Below are positions 42,312-51,034 of a stretch of 64,000 bases of DNA, piece after piece (position 1 is the stretch's first letter; every line of letters starts with the position of its first letter). This DNA is from an uncultured Eubacteriales bacterium (GTDB taxonomy: Bacteria; Bacillota; Clostridia; Oscillospirales; Oscillospiraceae): NCBI GenBank assembly GCA_900545495.1, contig UQZJ01000006.1, positions 50,460 through 114,459 of the forward strand, in the 5' to 3' direction. The notes beneath the pieces are model-generated. The model was given only the letters and a program-made list of their open reading frames with translations. It did not search any database and had not been told where the DNA came from. The translations under genes were made by a program, and so were the position numbers.

Positions 42312-43328
42312 ATGGACGCACACCGCGCCCGGCCGCTGTGCCGGGTATGTCTGATGGCGCTGGCACTGGTGCTGCTGTTCCTCCTGTCCTTCGTGTGGGG
42401 GCGGTACGACGTGCCGCTGGAACAGGTGATGCGTATCCTCATCTCCCGTGTGTTCACCGTGGCGCAGACGTGGACGGACAACATGGCCATCGTGGTGTGG
42501 AATGTCCGGATGCCCCGTATCCTGCTGGCGTGTCTGGTGGGCTGCGCCCTGTCCGCCGCCGGTACCGGCTACCAGACGGTATTCCAGAATCCCATGGCGG
42601 CGCCGGATATTCTGGGCGCCTCCTCAGGCGCCTGCTTCGGCGCGGCGCTGGCCATCCTGACGGGGCAGAGCAGCGTGATGGTCACGGTGTTCGCGTTCCT
42701 ATCCAGTCTGCTGACGGTGGTGCTGGTCTATCTCATCGGCAGCCATACGCGGGGCAACCGCGTGGTCAGCATCCTGCTGGCGGGCATCATGGTGGGGTCG
42801 CTGTTCTCCGCCGGTACGTCCTACATAAAGCTGGTGGCCGACCCCAGCAACCAGCTGCCCCAGATCACCTACTGGCTCATGGGCAGCCTGTCCGGTACCC
42901 GGATGAAAACGGTGGGGTTTGCCGCTGTCTGTATGGCGGTGGGGCTTTTGCCGCTGCTTCTGCTGCGCTGGCGCATGAACCTGCTGACCCTGTCGGCGGA
43001 CGAGGCCCGTTCCATGGGCGTCAACACCGACCGTCTCCGGCTGGTGGTGATCCTCAGTGCTACGGTGTTGACCGCCGCCAGCGTCTCCGTCTCCGGTATG
43101 ATCGGCTGGGTGGGACTGGTGATCCCCCACCTCAGCCGCCGCCTGGTGGGCAACGACTGCCGGTATCTTCTGCCCATGTCTATGGTGTTCGGCGCGGCCT
43201 TTTTGCTGCTGGTGGACAACCTTGCCCGCTGCCTGACGGCGGTGGAGATCCCCATCGGCATCCTGACGGCCTTTGTGGGCGCGCCCTTCTTCGTCTATCT
43301 GATGATAAAGGGGGATGATCGCCTGTGA
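42312..43328 (+). CDS. FecCD/BtuC-family ABC transporter permease
   Basis: 338 residues, about ten membrane spans. RMPRILLACLVGCALSAAGTGYQTVFQNPMAAPDILGASSGACFG is the family's opening; GLVIPHLSRRLVG is the ATPase-docking loop. It forms the membrane channel with the next ATPase. Relatives import haem, cobalamin, ferric siderophores or, in H. influenzae MolBCA, molybdate. Confidence 0.93.
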   Translation: MDAHRARPLCRVCLMALALVLLFLLSFVWGRYDVPLEQVMRILISRVFTVAQTWTDNMAIVVWNVRMPRILLACLVGCALSAAGTGYQTVFQNPMAAPDILGASSGACFGAALAILTGQSSVMVTVFAFLSSLLTVVLVYLIGSHTRGNRVVSILLAGIMVGSLFSAGTSYIKLVADPSNQLPQITYWLMGSLSGTRMKTVGFAAVCMAVGLLPLLLLRWRMNLLTLSADEARSMGVNTDRLRLVVILSATVLTAASVSVSGMIGWVGLVIPHLSRRLVGNDCRYLLPMSMVFGAAFLLLVDNLARCLTAVEIPIGILTAFVGAPFFVYLMIKGDDRL

Positions 43329-44119
43329 ACCTGACCGTCAACGACCTGTCCTACACCTATCGCGGCGGTCATACCGCCCTGCAAAACGTGTCCTTTACGG
43401 CGCGGCAGGGAGAACTGCTGTCCGTCCTCGGCCCCAACGGTGCGGGAAAAAGCACGCTGTTTCGCTGTATCCTCGGCGGCCTGCCGGACTACGACGGCGC
43501 CATTCTGCTGGACGGGCGGGACGCCCGGACACTGGAACAGCGTGCGCTGGCGGCGCATATCGCCTACATCCCTCAGATACACCGCCCCACCTTTGGCTAC
43601 TCCGTGCTGGATACGGCGCTGATGGGGCTGACCCGTCAGCTTTCGCCATTCCGCTCCCCCTCCGCCGCTCAGGAGGAGCAGGCCATGGCCGCGTTGGAGC
43701 GGATGGGCGTGGCGCAGCTGGCGCGGCGCAGTTTTTCAGAGCTGTCCGGCGGCGAGCAGCAGCTGGTGCTTATCGCCCGCGCCCTGTGTCAGCAGGCGGA
43801 TATTCTGGTGATGGACGAGCCGACCTCCTCGCTGGACTACGGCAACCAGCTGCGGGTGCTGCGCTGCGTCAAGGAGCTGGCTCGCCGCGGCTATACCGTG
43901 ATCCTCTCCACCCACGATCCCCAGCACGCTCTGCGGTTTGCGGACTGCGTGCTGGCACTGTCCGGCGGCGGTGTAGCCGCCTTCGGCGGGGCAAGGGACG
44001 TGCTGACGGCGGAGCTGCTCCACCGTCTCTACGGCGTGGACGCCGTGCTGCTGGACACGGCGCATGGCCCCGCCATCGTGCCGAAGGGAGGCGTGGACGA
44101 TGTTCCACTGGACAGATGA
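43325..44119 (+). CDS. ABC transporter ATP-binding protein, BtuD/FecE type
   Basis: 264 residues. Walker A GPNGAGKSTLFR, Q-loop YIPQIHRP, signature LSGGEQQLVLIARAL, Walker B ILVMDEPTSSLD, switch STHDPQHA. Overlaps the permease by 4 nt and the methyltransferase by 20 nt. Confidence 0.93.
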   Translation: MNLTVNDLSYTYRGGHTALQNVSFTARQGELLSVLGPNGAGKSTLFRCILGGLPDYDGAILLDGRDARTLEQRALAAHIAYIPQIHRPTFGYSVLDTALMGLTRQLSPFRSPSAAQEEQAMAALERMGVAQLARRSFSELSGGEQQLVLIARALCQQADILVMDEPTSSLDYGNQLRVLRCVKELARRGYTVILSTHDPQHALRFADCVLALSGGGVAAFGGARDVLTAELLHRLYGVDAVLLDTAHGPAIVPKGGVDDVPLDR

Positions 44120-44861
44120 AGGGATCCGCTTCATGGCGGACGCCGCCAACGAGACGGACTTTCACCGCCGTCTGGCGGCGGAGCTGCTGCCGTACCTGAC
44201 GCCGGAGGACGCCGTCTGCGACGCAGGCTGCGGCCTTGGGCATCTGTCGCTGGCGCTGTCGCCCTATGTCCGCACCGTCACGGCGGTGGAGCGGGAGCAG
44301 CGTGCGCTGGCGGTGCTGGAGCGGGAGCTGGCGCTTCGGCATATCGAGAACGTGCATCCCTGCTGTGAGGATGTGTTTACCCACCGGCCGGAAAAGCCCT
44401 ACGACGCCATGGTGTTCTGCTTCTTCGGCAGCATGGACGAGATCCTGTCCGCTGCCAAGGCACAGTGCCGCGGCAGAGTCATCGTCGTCAAGCGCGACCA
44501 GACTGCCCACCGCTTTACGGTGACGCGGCAGCCGCTGGGCGGCAGCCATGGGCTGGAGGCCGCCTGCCGCCGTCTGGAGGAGCTGGGCATTCCCTACGAG
44601 CTGAAGCGGACGGCGTTCCGCTTTGACCAGCCCTTCCGCAGTCTGGAGGACGCCCGGCGCTTTTTTGCCCTGTACCGGCGGCAGGACGATGCCTCCCTCA
44701 TCACAGAGGAGCTTCTCCGGGAGAGATTGGAGGCAACGGGCGACGCCACATTCCCGTGGCGGCTTCCAAGCCTCCGCCCGGCGGGAATACTGCTATTTGA
44801 TGCATCGAACATTCCGGAAATGCCGCAAAACAGAGCAGAACCGGAAGAAAAACCGGAGTAA
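44100..44861 (+). CDS. Class I SAM-dependent methyltransferase
   Basis: 253 residues. SAM motif I VCDAGCGLGHLSLALS, then VTAVEREQRALAVLE and VHPCCEDVF. Substrate unknown. It lies inside a transporter operon, between ATPase and binding protein; such methyltransferases recur in clostridial metal/cofactor transport clusters, but their role is not established. ATG 44100 is in the ATPase 3' end. Confidence 0.85.
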   Translation: MFHWTDEGIRFMADAANETDFHRRLAAELLPYLTPEDAVCDAGCGLGHLSLALSPYVRTVTAVEREQRALAVLERELALRHIENVHPCCEDVFTHRPEKPYDAMVFCFFGSMDEILSAAKAQCRGRVIVVKRDQTAHRFTVTRQPLGGSHGLEAACRRLEELGIPYELKRTAFRFDQPFRSLEDARRFFALYRRQDDASLITEELLRERLEATGDATFPWRLPSLRPAGILLFDASNIPEMPQNRAEPEEKPE

Positions 44862-44901
44862 AACCGGGATAGAGGTATAAAAAATCTGGAGGAGAACGAA
44901 A

Positions 44902-46005
44902 GTGAATGGAAAAAAATGGATAGCGCTGCTGCTGGCGCTGGTCATGTCCGTATCGCTGTTTGCCTGCGGCGCCCAGCCGGAGTCGAATAACGGCGATAGC
45001 CAGAATGCCGGTGACGAGGCCGCCACCCGTGTGTTTACCGATTCCTGCGGCCGCGAGGTCACAGTACCTGCGAACGTGGAGAAGGTCGCCGTTTCCGGCC
45101 CGCTGGCGCAGATCGTGGTGTTCGCGATGGCGCCCGACAAGCTGGTGGGTATCGCCAATGCGTGGGATGAGAGCGCCGCTCAGTTTCTGGATACGAAGTA
45201 CTATGATCTGCCGCTGCTGGGACAGCTCTACGGCGGTAAGGGTGAGATGAACCTGGAGACGCTGCTGGCCGCCGCGCCGGATGTGGTCATCGATGTGGGC
45301 GAGCCCAAGGGCAGCATCGTGGAGGACATGGACGCCCTGCAGGAGCAGACCGGCATCCCCTTCGTCCACATCGACGCTTACCTCGCCGCTATGGACGACA
45401 CCTACGCCATGCTGGGCGACCTGCTGGCCATGCCCAACGAGGCGCAGGGGCTGGCGGACTACTGCCGCTACGCCTATGACCGCGCCGTGGAGATCGCAAA
45501 CAGCGTGGAGAAGGCAAATCTTCTGTACATCACCGGTGACGAGGGCCTGAACGTCATCGCCAAAGGCTCCTATCACGCCGAGGCCATCGACCTGCTGGCC
45601 AACAACCTGGCCGTGGTGGAGGAGCCCTCCAGCAAGGGTACCGGCAACGAGGTGGACATGGAGCAGATCCTCAACTGGAACCCGGATGTGATCCTATTTG
45701 CTCCCGGCAGCATCTACGCCTCTGTGGGCAGCAACGAGAACTGGCAGACCGTCACCGCCATCAAGAACGGCACCTATTACGAGGTACCCATGGGGCCGTA
45801 CAACTGGATGGGCTTCCCGCCCAGCGTCCAGCGGCTGCTGGGCATGACGTGGATGGCAAAGATCCTGTACCCCACTGCGGCGGACTACGACCTGTACACC
45901 GAGGTCAGCACCTACTTCCAACTGTTCTACCACTGCGAGCTGACCCAGGCGCAGTACGATGCGCTGGTGGCCGGCGCTGCGCCTCTGAACGATCAAGCGG
46001 CGTGA
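44902..46005 (+). CDS. Periplasmic-type substrate-binding lipoprotein (FecB/BtuF family)
   Basis: 367 residues. Signal peptide with lipobox SLFAC, acidic linker, then TDSCGREVTVPANVEKVAVSG..., a class III binding protein with PDVVIDVGEPKG and NPDVILFAPGS in the two lobes. GTG 44902 after GGAGGAG. It captures the ligand for the BtuCD-like transporter encoded upstream. Confidence 0.92.
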   Translation: MNGKKWIALLLALVMSVSLFACGAQPESNNGDSQNAGDEAATRVFTDSCGREVTVPANVEKVAVSGPLAQIVVFAMAPDKLVGIANAWDESAAQFLDTKYYDLPLLGQLYGGKGEMNLETLLAAAPDVVIDVGEPKGSIVEDMDALQEQTGIPFVHIDAYLAAMDDTYAMLGDLLAMPNEAQGLADYCRYAYDRAVEIANSVEKANLLYITGDEGLNVIAKGSYHAEAIDLLANNLAVVEEPSSKGTGNEVDMEQILNWNPDVILFAPGSIYASVGSNENWQTVTAIKNGTYYEVPMGPYNWMGFPPSVQRLLGMTWMAKILYPTAADYDLYTEVSTYFQLFYHCELTQAQYDALVAGAAPLNDQAA

Positions 46006-46023
46006 CCTGTACACATTGAAAAA

Positions 46024-46059
46024 GGACACCCAGCGGCGCATAAATGCCGCTGGGTGTCC
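46024..46059 (+). terminator. Perfect 14-bp hairpin between binding protein and xdhC
   Basis: GGACACCCAGCGGC/GCCGCTGGGTGTCC, loop GCATAAAT. No T-run follows, so it may only partly terminate or may stabilise the upstream mRNA. Confidence 0.6.
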
Positions 46060-46093
46060 GTGAACAGCCGCTGCGGCGGCGGGAGGAGAGTCC

Positions 46094-47071
46094 ATGCATA
46101 CCATTTTTCAGACGCTGGTGTACCAGCGGGAGAAGGGCCATGACGCGGTGCTGGCCACCATCATCTGGGATGACGGCTCCGCGCCCAGGGGCAAGGGCAG
46201 CCAGATGCTGGTGGGACGGGACGGCCTGCTGGCCGGCACCATCGGCGGCGGTGCCGTGGAGGGGCAGGCTATCGCCCTTGCACAGGAGATGCTGCATAGC
46301 GGCGCGGACAACCATACCCACGAATTTCGCCTGCGCCGGGACGGCAGCGCCCAGAGCACCGGCATGGTCTGCGGCGGCGATGTGACCGTGTACTTCCGCC
46401 GCATCCCGGCGGCGGACGGCGTGTGGGACACGCTGGCAGCGGAGGTACTGCGGCGGCTCGGCGCACGGGAGCCGGGCTGGCTGGTGCAGCCGCTGGACGG
46501 CGCGATGCCCTACCTATCGGACAACGATACCGGCAAGGAAAACTGCTTTACAATGCCACTGCCCATCGGCGAGCGGGCATTGATCTTCGGCGCGGGGCAT
46601 ATCGCCCGTGCGCTGGTGCCGCTGCTGTGTACCGTGGGCTTCCGGCCGGTGGTGTTCGATGACCGGCCCCAGTTTGCCACCCGGGAGCGATTCCCGCAGG
46701 CGGATCAGGTCATCTGCGGCGACTTCACCCACATCGGCGACTATCTGACCGTGGGGGCGGAGGACTTTGTGGTCGTCATGACCAACGGCCACGAGTACGA
46801 TTTTCAGGTGCAGGTACAGGTGCTGCGAGGCGAGACAGCCTATGTGGGCGTCATCGGCTCCCGGAAGAAAACGGCCTTCGTCAACCAGCGCCTGCGGGAG
46901 GCGGGGATCTCCGAGGAGGCCATCGCCTTTGTGCATACGCCGGTGGGTACGGCCATCAAGGCGGTGACGCCGGAGGAGCTGGCGGTATCCATTGCCGGGG
47001 AAATGATCCTTGTGCGGGCCACCCGCCGCGAGGCCAACGGGGAGGTACACCATGGCTGCCCCATGCACTGA
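46094..47071 (+). CDS. XdhC family protein (molybdenum-cofactor maturation)
   Basis: 325 residues. N-terminal XdhC_CoxI domain (IWDDGSAPRGKGSQMLVGRDGLLAGTIGGGAVEG), C-terminal Rossmann domain (ALIFGAGHIARALVPLL, YVGVIGSRKKTAFVNQRLREAG). XdhC proteins sulfurate and insert Moco into molybdenum hydroxylases, or act in related selenium-dependent systems. No hydroxylase is in the window. ATG after GGGAGGAG. Confidence 0.92.
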   Translation: MHTIFQTLVYQREKGHDAVLATIIWDDGSAPRGKGSQMLVGRDGLLAGTIGGGAVEGQAIALAQEMLHSGADNHTHEFRLRRDGSAQSTGMVCGGDVTVYFRRIPAADGVWDTLAAEVLRRLGAREPGWLVQPLDGAMPYLSDNDTGKENCFTMPLPIGERALIFGAGHIARALVPLLCTVGFRPVVFDDRPQFATRERFPQADQVICGDFTHIGDYLTVGAEDFVVVMTNGHEYDFQVQVQVLRGETAYVGVIGSRKKTAFVNQRLREAGISEEAIAFVHTPVGTAIKAVTPEELAVSIAGEMILVRATRREANGEVHHGCPMH

Positions 47072-47549
47072 CCATCTGTTCCTGACGGGGCAGCGGGGCG
47101 CGGGAAAATCCACGCTGCTGCGCTGCCTGCTGGAGGGGAAAAGGCCGGGAGGCTTTTTGACCCTGCGGGTGGAGGGTGTCTTTGATCGCCCATCCATCCA
47201 TCTGCTGCGGGCAGCATCGACAGAGCGCCCCGCACCGGAGAATCTGGTCTGCTTTTGCGGCGAGCAGCGGCCGGAGCGGTTCGACCTGCTGGGTGTGGCG
47301 GCGCTGACGGATACGGCGGACTGCCAGGTCATCGTCATGGACGAGCTGGGGCCGGCAGAGGCGGCGGCACAGCGCTTTCAAGCGGCGGTGCTGGCGGCGC
47401 TGGACGGCGAAAAGCCGGTATGCGGCGTTTTGCAGCAGGCGGACAGCGCCTTTCTGCGCCGGGTGGCGGCGCATCCGCGTGTGCGGGTGGTCACGGTGAC
47501 GGAGGAGAACCGGGACACGCTGCGGCAGCGGCTCTGCATCGAAAAGTGA
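47052..47549 (+). CDS. THEP1-like nucleoside-triphosphatase
   Basis: 165 residues. FLTGQRGAGKSTLLRCLLEGKRPGGFLT is the Walker A and following strand of the NTPase_1 (THEP1) family; VIVMDELGPAE is Walker B. It overlaps xdhC by 20 nt, with GGAGG at 47041. Together with XdhC and the BtuCDF-like transporter it suggests a molybdenum or tungsten related set; that is inference. Confidence 0.82.
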   Translation: MAAPCTDHLFLTGQRGAGKSTLLRCLLEGKRPGGFLTLRVEGVFDRPSIHLLRAASTERPAPENLVCFCGEQRPERFDLLGVAALTDTADCQVIVMDELGPAEAAAQRFQAAVLAALDGEKPVCGVLQQADSAFLRRVAAHPRVRVVTVTEENRDTLRQRLCIEK

Positions 47550-47555
47550 AGCAAG

Positions 47556-47615
47556 GAGGGCGCACCAATGCCGCTCCGCATGGGAACGTGCGGGGAGGCG
47601 GGTGCGCTCTTTTTT
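47556..47615 (+). terminator. Terminator before addB
   Basis: GGGCGCACC pairs with GGTGCGCTC around a long loop, then T6 at 47610-47615. Confidence 0.65.
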
Positions 47616-47658
47616 GCGCCGTAGGGGAATTGTCCTTTCCTTTGGACAGTGGATACGG

Positions 47659-47664
47659 TATAAT
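47659..47664 (+). promoter_or_regulatory. -10 element of the addBA promoter
   Basis: Consensus TATAAT preceded by CGG. The -35 at 17 bp is TTTCCT (weak); a TTGTCC lies 23 bp away. Confidence 0.5.
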
Positions 47665-47716
47665 AAGCACAAATAGCCGTGATCGGGCGGCGCTGGCAAG
47701 AAGAGGGGGACGCTGC

Positions 47717-50700
47717 ATGAAATTACAGATATGGATGGGACGAGCCGGAGCCGGAAAGAGCCGGCTGGTGCTGGAGACGCTGGAGAAGCAGCGGCGGCAG
47801 CGCCCACAGGTCTTGCTGGTGCCGGAGCACGCCTCCCACGAGGCGGAGCTGGATCTCTGCCGCATCTGCGGCCCCACGGCCAGCCGTGACGCGGAGGTGC
47901 TGAGCTTTCGGAACCTGGCCACCCGGGTACTGTCCCAGACCGGCGGCTTGGCGGATGTGACGCTGGACAACGGCGGCAAGCTGCTGACCATGCGGCGGGC
48001 GCTGCAGGAGGTCAGCGGACGGCTGACGGTATTTGCCCGTCCCTCCCAGCGGCCGGCGTTTCTGCGGCAGCTGGTGGCGCTGGCGGATGAGCTGTACGCC
48101 TACCGGGTGACGCCGGCGGCACTGATGGAGCAGGTATCCGATATGGACGGCGCGGCAGGGGAAAAGCTGCGCTCGGCGGCGCAGATCTACGGTGCTTACG
48201 ATACGCGCCTCCACGGAGAGGGGATAGATGCCCGCTCCCGGGTGCAGAAGCTTTGCGACGCCCTGCCGGGCTCGGACTATCTGGTGGGAAAGGACGTCTA
48301 TGTGGACGGCTTTTCCTACTTTAACCGGGTGGAGGAGGATATTCTGGAGACGGCGCTGCGGCAGGCCAACAGCGTGACGGTGACACTGCTGGGCGACGAG
48401 TCCGACCCGCAGCTTTTTCAGAACGCACTGCGCCAGCGGGATCGGCTGAAGCGCATGGCGGCAGCAGTACGCAGCGAGTGTGAAGTGAAAATGCTTGCCA
48501 GAAATGGTGCCGGGGCGCTGGCGCATCTGGAGCGCTGCTTCTTTGGCGATGAGACGCCGTGGCAGGGGGAGCAGCTCCCTATCCGGCTGTATCAGGCGGA
48601 GACGCCCTTCTCCGAGGTGGAGTATGTGGCGGCACAGGTGCGGCGGCTGGCTCGGGAGGGCTGCCGCTGGCGGGACATCGGCGTGACAGCCCGGAACATG
48701 GAGGTATACGGGCCTCTTCTGGAGGCGGTATTCCGGCGGGACGGCATACCAGCCTACATCAGCCGCCGCAGCGACATTCTGGAAAAGCCGGTGCTGACCA
48801 TGCTGCTGTCGGCGGTGGACGCGGTCACCGGTGGGTTTGAATACGAGGATGTGTTCCGCTGTCTCAAGACCGGCATGGCGGGCATCTCCGCGGCGGAGTG
48901 CGACATCCTGGAAAACTATGTGATCCGCTGGGAGATCCGGGGCGCGATGTGGCTGCGTGACACGGATTGGACGGCCAGCCCCGACGGCTACGGCGCGGAA
49001 CTGAACGACACGCGGCGGCAGCGTCTGGCGGAGGTCAACACCGTGCGCCGCCGGGTGCGCGAGCTGTTCGCTGACCTGAGCGAGGGCTTGAAGACCGGAC
49101 TTACCGTACGGGATAAAGCGGAAACGCTTTACAGATTTGCAGAGTCGGCGGCGGTGCCGGAAACGCTGAAGCAGCAGACGGAGGCGCTGTACGACGACGG
49201 GCAGGTGCAGCTTGCGGAGGAGTATAGCCAGTTGTGGCGCATCTTCTGCGATGTGCTGGATCAGTTCGTGGAGCTGCTGGGCGATGTGGAGGTGGACGGA
49301 CAGGAGTTTGCCCGCCTGCTGCGGCTGGTACTGAGCCAGTACGCCGTGGCCACCATCCCCGCCACGCTGGATCAGGTGAAGGTGACGCCCCTCACCCGGA
49401 ACGACCGGCATACGGTGCGGCATCTGTTTCTGCTGGGTGCCAACGACAACGTACTGCCCACGGTGGAGCAGGGCGGTGGGATCCTGGACGCGCAGGAGCG
49501 GGCGCTTTTGCAGCAGCGGGGCATCCTGCTGTCCGACGCCACCTTTGACCCGCTCAGCGCGGAATTGCAGAATATCTATGCCTGCCTCGCCCAGCCCACG
49601 GCGTCGCTGACGGTGACGTGGCCGGTATCGGACGGGATGGGCGGCCAGCTGCTGCCCTCCTTCGTGGTGGCGCGCATCACGCGGCTGTTCCCGCAGGTGA
49701 CCATCGAACGGGAGGACGGCAGCTATCGGCGTGAGCTGCCTGCGGCGGCGCTGGCGCTGGCAGGTCAGGAGCCGGGCGGCCCGCTGTGGCAGTACTTTGC
49801 CGAGCACGGGCAGAAGCCGCTGCTCACGCGGATGGAGCAGGCTCGGTCCATGGGGCGGGGCAAGCTCTCGCGGCAGGCGGTGGAGACACTGTACGGACGG
49901 CGTATCGCCATGTCTGCCTCCCGTGTCGACCGGCTGAAAAGCTGCCATTTCGGGTACTTCATGGAGTACGGCCTGCGCGCCAAGGAGCGCACCAGCGCCG
50001 GCTTTGAAGCGCCGGAGGTGGGAACGTTCATCCACTATCTGCTGGAAAACGTGAACCGGGATGTGCGGGATCGGGGCGGCTATGGCCGGGTGGACAAGCC
50101 GGCGCTGCGGAAGCTGGTACACCACTATGTGGACGAATATGCCCGGACGCAGATCGACGGCTACGCCGGGAAGAGCGCACGGTTCCGGTATCTGTTCTCC
50201 CGCCTGCGGGAGACGGCCTGCGCCATCGTGGAGAACATCGCCGACGAGATGGCGGTGTCGGATTTCCAGCCCATGGCCTTTGAGTTGGGCTTCGGCGGTA
50301 AGGACGGGCAGCTCCCCGCCATCACCGTGACAGAGGGCGCTACTACACTCTCCGTGGGCGGCAAGGTGGACCGGGTGGACGGCTGGCTGAAGGACGGCAA
50401 GCTCTATCTGCGGGTGGTGGACTACAAGACCGGCAAAAAGGCCTTCGATCTGACGGATGTACGGTACGGATTGGGTATCCAGATGCTGCTGTACCTGTTC
50501 ACCCTGCAAAGGGAGGGGAGCAGCTACTTCGGCAGCCCGGTGGAGCCGGCGGGCGTGCTGTATATGCCGGCGCGTGACATCATCCTGCAGGCCGACCGGG
50601 CGCTTCCGCCGGACAAGATCGAGGATATGCTGCGGCGCGAGCTGCGGCGTACTGGTATGCTGCTGGGCGAACCGGAGGTTCTGACCGCTATGGAACACAG

Positions 50701-51034
50701 CGCACTGGAGTCGCCGTGCTACCTACCGGTGGGCAAGACGAAGGACGGCGCGATGCAGGGACTGGCATCCAGCGTACTGGTGAGCACGGCGCAGATGGGC
50801 AAGATGGCGCGGTATATTGACAGCCTGCTGCACCGGGTAGCCCGTGAGATCGGGGAGGGCAATATCGACGCCGACCCCTGCACCCGCGGGCCGCAGGACA
50901 GTGCCTGTGCGTGGTGCGCGTTCCAGTCGGCGTGCTGGTTTGATGAGAGCCGGGACAAGCCGCATTATTTGCGAAAAACAACGCCGGAGGAGTTCTGGCA
51001 GGTGGTGGATGAGGAGGTGAAGCAGCATGGCTGA
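47717..51034 (+). CDS. addB: Helicase-nuclease AddAB subunit AddB
   Basis: 1105 residues. Walker A GRAGAGKSRLV at residue 9; degenerate helicase domains; the C-terminal RecB-type nuclease (GGKVDRVDGW..., VVDYKTGKKAFDL). Four Fe-S cysteines are visible: LKSCHFGYF and CTRGPQDSACAWCAFQSAC. It processes double-strand ends with AddA. ATG 47717; overlap with addA is 8 nt. Confidence 0.96.
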   Translation: MKLQIWMGRAGAGKSRLVLETLEKQRRQRPQVLLVPEHASHEAELDLCRICGPTASRDAEVLSFRNLATRVLSQTGGLADVTLDNGGKLLTMRRALQEVSGRLTVFARPSQRPAFLRQLVALADELYAYRVTPAALMEQVSDMDGAAGEKLRSAAQIYGAYDTRLHGEGIDARSRVQKLCDALPGSDYLVGKDVYVDGFSYFNRVEEDILETALRQANSVTVTLLGDESDPQLFQNALRQRDRLKRMAAAVRSECEVKMLARNGAGALAHLERCFFGDETPWQGEQLPIRLYQAETPFSEVEYVAAQVRRLAREGCRWRDIGVTARNMEVYGPLLEAVFRRDGIPAYISRRSDILEKPVLTMLLSAVDAVTGGFEYEDVFRCLKTGMAGISAAECDILENYVIRWEIRGAMWLRDTDWTASPDGYGAELNDTRRQRLAEVNTVRRRVRELFADLSEGLKTGLTVRDKAETLYRFAESAAVPETLKQQTEALYDDGQVQLAEEYSQLWRIFCDVLDQFVELLGDVEVDGQEFARLLRLVLSQYAVATIPATLDQVKVTPLTRNDRHTVRHLFLLGANDNVLPTVEQGGGILDAQERALLQQRGILLSDATFDPLSAELQNIYACLAQPTASLTVTWPVSDGMGGQLLPSFVVARITRLFPQVTIEREDGSYRRELPAAALALAGQEPGGPLWQYFAEHGQKPLLTRMEQARSMGRGKLSRQAVETLYGRRIAMSASRVDRLKSCHFGYFMEYGLRAKERTSAGFEAPEVGTFIHYLLENVNRDVRDRGGYGRVDKPALRKLVHHYVDEYARTQIDGYAGKSARFRYLFSRLRETACAIVENIADEMAVSDFQPMAFELGFGGKDGQLPAITVTEGATTLSVGGKVDRVDGWLKDGKLYLRVVDYKTGKKAFDLTDVRYGLGIQMLLYLFTLQREGSSYFGSPVEPAGVLYMPARDIILQADRALPPDKIEDMLRRELRRTGMLLGEPEVLTAMEHSALESPCYLPVGKTKDGAMQGLASSVLVSTAQMGKMARYIDSLLHRVAREIGEGNIDADPCTRGPQDSACAWCAFQSACWFDESRDKPHYLRKTTPEEFWQVVDEEVKQHG

